This document shows positions 6,809 through 9,567 of a stretch of 9,567 bases of DNA, piece after piece. The notes under the pieces are model-generated. The model made no database searches and had not been told where the DNA came from. It was given only the letters and a program-made list of their open reading frames with translations. The translations under genes were made by a program, and so were the position numbers. Source of the DNA: Actinomycetota bacterium (GTDB lineage Bacteria > Actinomycetota > Acidimicrobiia > Acidimicrobiales > Microtrichaceae); the NCBI GenBank assembly GCA_018268735.1, contig JAFDWA010000746.1, positions 1-9,567 on the forward strand, in the 5' to 3' direction. Positions within the stretch are counted from its first letter, which is position 1; each line of letters begins with the position of its first letter.

Positions 6809-6846
6809 GTGACCAGAGGGTAACCAGCAGGTCTCAGGCCCAGCAA
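6809..6846 (-). promoter_or_regulatory. Candidate promoter and direct repeat upstream of the glycan genes
   Basis: On the minus strand TTGCTG (6841-6846) and TACCCT (6817-6822) are 18 bases apart, fitting the loose actinobacterial pattern TTGNNN-18-TANNNT. Overlapping it are two near-identical octamers, CTGGTTAC (6820-6827) and CTGGTCAC (6809-6816), with an 11-base period that would put them on one DNA face. The site lies about 90-120 bases before GTG 6725, in the largest gene-free stretch (6726-6876). The match is weak and could be chance. Confidence 0.25.
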
Positions 6847-6876
6847 GGGGTAGTTGTTCCTGACGCCGCAGCGACC

Positions 6877-8031
6877 TCAGGGCCAGTAGACGGGTGTGCC
6901 CTGTCCCGTCGCCGCCGGCCGACCGCCCACGAAGCCCAGGCCGGTCCCGTCACGACCGACCGTCGCGGCGGACTGCCACGTCGTCAACCCGATCACGTGC
7001 CGGGAGAAGATGAGCGTCGATCCGTCGGAGGAGAAGTCGACGCTCGAGTTGATGTTGCCGTCGTCGACCAGTGCGACCGCCTGCAGCGGGACCGTTGAGG
7101 TCGACGCTCGGAAGATGCTCCACGGACCGAACGGGAACAGGCCGGTGCAGCGGAGCCACACCACCTGGGTGCCGTCTGGCGACATGTAGGGGTCGAAGTC
7201 GGCGAACCCGTCGTTCGTCAGGCGCTGCTCGACACCGGTCGCGATGTCCACCCGGTAGACCTCGTACTCCCACCACCAGCACGTCGGGCTCTCCTGGGGG
7301 CAGCCGATGAACAGCAGGGAGCGGCCATCGGGCGTCCACGATGGGTCGATCGCCATGTGGGGACCCCGATCGGTGACCTTGCGGGGGTTGGTGCCGTCGG
7401 CATCGGTGACGTAGAGGTCGGTCGTCATCGCGCCGCCTGCAGCCATCACGAGCTGCCGCCCGTCCGGGGACCACTCGACGTGGCCCTGGCGGGTCCACCC
7501 GTAGGCACCACGTGGGAGGACGAGCCGCTGGTTGGAGCCGTCGGCGTCCATGACCCAGAGGTTGTTGGTGTCGATGTCGGTGACGGTCGCCCCGGGTGCT
7601 GCGGTGTAGAAGAGGATCTTCGTCCCGTCTGGGCTGGGGCGGGGCCAGTCGTGCTCGACGGACTGGTCCGATGTCAGCTGGACCGCATCGGTGCCGTTGG
7701 CCCGCATCCGGAAGATCTGGCTCCTCGACTGGCCGACGGGGATCGACGAGTACAGCACGTGCGTGTCGCGCACGACCGGGAGGACCGGGGCCTCGCCGTC
7801 GTCGGAGCGGCTCGGCACGGTCGTCGGTGCAGTCGAGGTCGTGGTGGAGGCGGTTGTCGTCGGGATCGGCACCGAGCTCCGAACCGGCGAGGTCCCCGAA
7901 GACGACGAATCGCCGCTCGATCCAGCCGCAGCACACGACGCGAGCAGCAGGACCGACACGAGCGCCCCGACCGCGCTGCTGATCCGACGACTGCCCGGGA
8001 CACCGAAGGATCGAAGTGGTGTGCGTTCCAT
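6877..8031 (-). CDS. TolB/PD40-type beta-propeller lipoprotein
   Basis: This 384-residue protein starts with a lipoprotein signal: basic residues, a hydrophobic core (about 20-31) and the lipobox L30-A31-S32-C33. A Ser/Thr-rich linker (about 34-73) is typical of proteins displayed beyond the membrane. The rest shows at least five propeller blades, each with the S/T-x-DG core: SPDGTKILF, SPDGRQLVM, TPDGRSLLF, SPDGTQVVW and SSDGSTLIF, plus 'NLWVMDADGSN'-type TolB repeats. Such propellers usually bind proteins or glycans and are not enzymes by themselves. C244 and C251 form a CX6C pair also found in the neighbouring paralogue. ATG 8031 is the only plausible start (upstream stop at 8074-8076), but no ribosome site precedes it; a hairpin abuts the codon instead. 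The ligand is unknown; adjacency suggests, but does not show, a role linked to the surface glycan. Confidence 0.85.
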   Translation of the reverse strand: MERTPLRSFGVPGSRRISSAVGALVSVLLLASCAAAGSSGDSSSSGTSPVRSSVPIPTTTASTTTSTAPTTVPSRSDDGEAPVLPVVRDTHVLYSSIPVGQSRSQIFRMRANGTDAVQLTSDQSVEHDWPRPSPDGTKILFYTAAPGATVTDIDTNNLWVMDADGSNQRLVLPRGAYGWTRQGHVEWSPDGRQLVMAAGGAMTTDLYVTDADGTNPRKVTDRGPHMAIDPSWTPDGRSLLFIGCPQESPTCWWWEYEVYRVDIATGVEQRLTNDGFADFDPYMSPDGTQVVWLRCTGLFPFGPWSIFRASTSTVPLQAVALVDDGNINSSVDFSSDGSTLIFSRHVIGLTTWQSAATVGRDGTGLGFVGGRPAATGQGTPVYWP

Positions 8032-8047
8032 CGCCGAGTGTTCGGCG
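8032..8047 (-). promoter_or_regulatory. Hairpin directly upstream of the lipoprotein start codon
   Basis: CGCCGA-ACAC-TCGGCG is a perfect six-pair stem with a four-base loop ending at the base before ATG 8031, where a ribosome site would normally lie. A tandem TTCGGCG duplication (8041-8054, plus strand) offers an alternative pairing partner. The structure is seen; any regulatory effect is inferred. The rest of 8048-8149 shows no clear promoter or terminator. Confidence 0.35.
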
Positions 8048-8149
8048 TTCGGCGGAGAATCCTTGAGGGGCGTTCACGGGTGCTCCCGCAGCCACCCGCA
8101 CGGTCGTCGCTGCCGATTCCAGCGGTGTCCGCTCCCGTCGCGCACGCGC

Positions 8150-9445
8150 TCACGGTGACGGGGTGACGAACACCTGCTGCGTGGGTGCCGGGCTGATCCG
8201 TCGGGACGCCCGCTTGTCGAACCCGTTCGAGAAGAGCGCGAAGCGGTCGGTCAACCACAACCGGCTGTAGACGAGGTGGTGGCTGTCGTGGGTCCAGTTC
8301 GCGTAGCCGCCGTGGGCGTCGACGAGCGCCAGGTCGTCGGGGTCGACCTTGTGGCCGAGCTGGAACGGGCCGACGAAGAGGTTCGTGTCGAGGATGCCCG
8401 GCTCCATCCAGGCGATGCTGCGGCCGTCGGGCGAGACGTAGACGTCGTTCGCGCCGCTGTCGTGGCCGTCGAACACGATCGAGGTGCGCGACGCCTTGCG
8501 GGCGTCCGCCGGCACGGAGAGGATCTGCGTCTTGTCGCAGCTGGGCTGCGCGTCGGGGCAGCCGACGAACACGATCGTCGAGCCGTCGGGGGTGTAGGAC
8601 GGATCGCTCGACAACCCGCGACCCTTCGCATCGCGCCGCTGGGTGACCTGCTGGAGCTCTCCGCTGTCGACGTCGAAGTTGAACAGCTCGGTCTCCCCCT
8701 GGTTCAGCAGCGGGATCGGGCCGATCGACGGCGCATGCCCGAGCACCATCACCACGTGCTTCCCGTCCGGGGACCAGTCGGCGTGGCCCTGGAGCGACTC
8801 GTCGGCCGGCCAGCCCTGCTCGGCGGCCACGGCCCGCTTCTGCTCGTTCGAGAAGATCTTCCTGACGCCGGTGCCGTCGACGTTCGCGATCCACAGCTCC
8901 TGCAGCATGTAGCGGCAGTGCTCACCGGACTTGCCCGTCGGTGCACGGTAGAAGACGAAGCGTCGGCGGTCCGGCGACAGCCGTGCCCAGATCTCCTCAC
9001 CCGAGGTGTTGACCGCCGCATCGCGGGCGGGGTCCTTGCTCAACGGCCGCGGCTCGCCACCCTTGTTGTCCATGACCATGACGTCGAGCGCCGGTCCGGA
9101 GCCGCCGCACGGGTCGAGCGGTGGGTTGTCCGCGACCGACACGAGCATCTGATCGGGCGGCAGCGGGGCCACCGAGGAGGCGCCGGGCGGCACCGAGGTC
9201 GGCACGGTCGCCTCCGCGACGGGACCCATCGGACGGGTGTCGACCGCGTCACCCGACGCGGTCGGATCCTTCTTGAGCTGCAGGATCACCCAGCCGGTGA
9301 GGGCCATGACCACGAGCATCGTGAAGGCCCCGGCAGCGAACACCAGCAGCACCTTGAGGCAGCCGCCTCGCCGACGGGCCGGAGCCGGTTCACCTCCCGG
9401 CGGCGCTGCGAGCGGGGACCCGGGAGCCGACACGGGCGACATCAT
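8150..9445 (-). CDS. Membrane-anchored TolB/PD40-type beta-propeller protein
   Basis: This 431-residue protein has a Pro/Ala-rich cytoplasmic tail ending in RRR (24-26), one transmembrane helix at about 32-55, a Pro/Val/Thr-rich linker, then an extracytoplasmic propeller. Five blade cores align in order with those of the lipoprotein downstream: SPDRRRFVFYRAP, SPDGKHVVMVLG, TPDGSTIVFVG, SPDGRSIAWME and THDSHHLVYSR. The GHADWSPDG and DPSYTPDG segments and the C296/C303 CX6C pair match it closely, so the two are paralogues with different anchors. The inside-positive charge predicts that the propeller is outside. I chose ATG 9445 (a second ATG follows at once); no ribosome site is evident. The frame stays open upstream to TTG 9562 and the window edge, so the start could be earlier, although the extra residues look unlike a conserved domain. 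No enzymatic motif is visible. Confidence 0.8.
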   Translation of the reverse strand: MMSPVSAPGSPLAAPPGGEPAPARRRGGCLKVLLVFAAGAFTMLVVMALTGWVILQLKKDPTASGDAVDTRPMGPVAEATVPTSVPPGASSVAPLPPDQMLVSVADNPPLDPCGGSGPALDVMVMDNKGGEPRPLSKDPARDAAVNTSGEEIWARLSPDRRRFVFYRAPTGKSGEHCRYMLQELWIANVDGTGVRKIFSNEQKRAVAAEQGWPADESLQGHADWSPDGKHVVMVLGHAPSIGPIPLLNQGETELFNFDVDSGELQQVTQRRDAKGRGLSSDPSYTPDGSTIVFVGCPDAQPSCDKTQILSVPADARKASRTSIVFDGHDSGANDVYVSPDGRSIAWMEPGILDTNLFVGPFQLGHKVDPDDLALVDAHGGYANWTHDSHHLVYSRLWLTDRFALFSNGFDKRASRRISPAPTQQVFVTPSP

Positions 9446-9513
9446 CGCGCGTGACCCGAGCTGCGGCGGTGCAGTGCTTGACGACTGGGGACGGGTCCGT
9501 GACCATGGTGGCT

Positions 9514-9530
9514 CGACCCCACCGGGGTCG
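9514..9530. repeat. Short inverted repeat near the window edge
   Basis: CGACCCC-ACC-GGGGTCG forms a perfect seven-pair stem with a three-base loop, about 70 bases upstream of ATG 9445. It lacks a T tract, so it is not a standard intrinsic terminator. It could be part of the leader of the propeller gene or of an N-terminal extension of it. Confidence 0.4.
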
Positions 9531-9567
9531 GCTGGCACTCGAGGACCGGGGGGCCACCGCAACGAGA

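Noticed and set aside
6565..6846. 93-codon minus-strand open frame over the intergenic gap
   Set aside because: It overlaps the GTG 6725 frame, which has the better ribosome site and codon bias, and its C-terminal half is an Arg/His-rich shadow.
8121..8133. Small hairpin AGCGG-TGT-CCGCT after the membrane propeller gene, considered as a terminator
   Set aside because: The five-pair stem has no T tract, so it is too weak to call in GC-rich DNA.
8276..9454. 392-codon plus-strand open frame
   Set aside because: It is antisense to the membrane propeller gene, has Val/Arg/Asp/His-rich composition and no motif.
9446..9562. TTG 9562 or GTG 9538 as the start of the membrane propeller gene
   Set aside because: Neither has a ribosome site and the added residues are Pro/Arg/Ser-rich without features. 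The ATG pair at 9440-9445 is preferred, but the earlier start is not excluded.

Overview
The window is GC-rich, and every gene I can support lies on the minus strand, so transcription runs from high to low coordinates. The high GC3, frequent GTG starts, Thr/Ser-rich lipoprotein linker and prokaryotic Wzz/Wzy-type genes suggest an actinobacterium. The linker style recalls Acidimicrobiia, but that is an inference from style and not a phylogenetic result.

Layout in order of transcription. (1) 9445-8150 encodes a membrane-anchored TolB/PD40-type beta-propeller. (2) 8031-6877 encodes a lipoprotein with the same propeller, evidently a paralogue of the first. (3) 6876-6726 is the largest non-coding gap and holds a weak promoter candidate and a short direct repeat. 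(4) 6725-5678 holds a monotopic sugar-phosphate transferase, the likely initiating enzyme for a lipid-linked glycan. Its 5' part carries an 18-bp tandem repeat with one extra base that splits the gene into two frames. (5) 5681-4662 is a GT2 glycosyltransferase. (6) 4642-3209 is a Wzz-type chain-length/co-polymerase protein with a long acidic repeat-bearing cytoplasmic tail. (7) 3204-1375 is a Wzy/WaaL-type polytopic polymerase or ligase. (8) 1378-257 is a second GT2 glycosyltransferase. (9) 260-1 is the 5' part of an extended-SDR gene resembling dTDP-4-dehydrorhamnose reductases, running off the window.

Together genes 4-9 form a tightly packed surface-polysaccharide operon: priming on undecaprenyl phosphate, chain extension by GT2 enzymes, nucleotide-sugar supply by the reductase, and polymerisation with length control by Wzy and Wzz. 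Stop and start codons overlap as GTGA at three junctions, implying translational coupling. No flippase (Wzx), ABC exporter or BY-kinase is present; these may lie outside the window. The two propeller proteins upstream are probably displayed outside the membrane, one lipid-anchored and one by a single helix. Their link to the glycan pathway is suggested only by adjacency.

The points most worth a second look are the frame break inside the 18-bp repeat of the sugar transferase, the in-frame tandem repeats of 12, 15 and 18 bp in terminal regions of three proteins of one operon, and the matched propeller pair with a shared CX6C motif.
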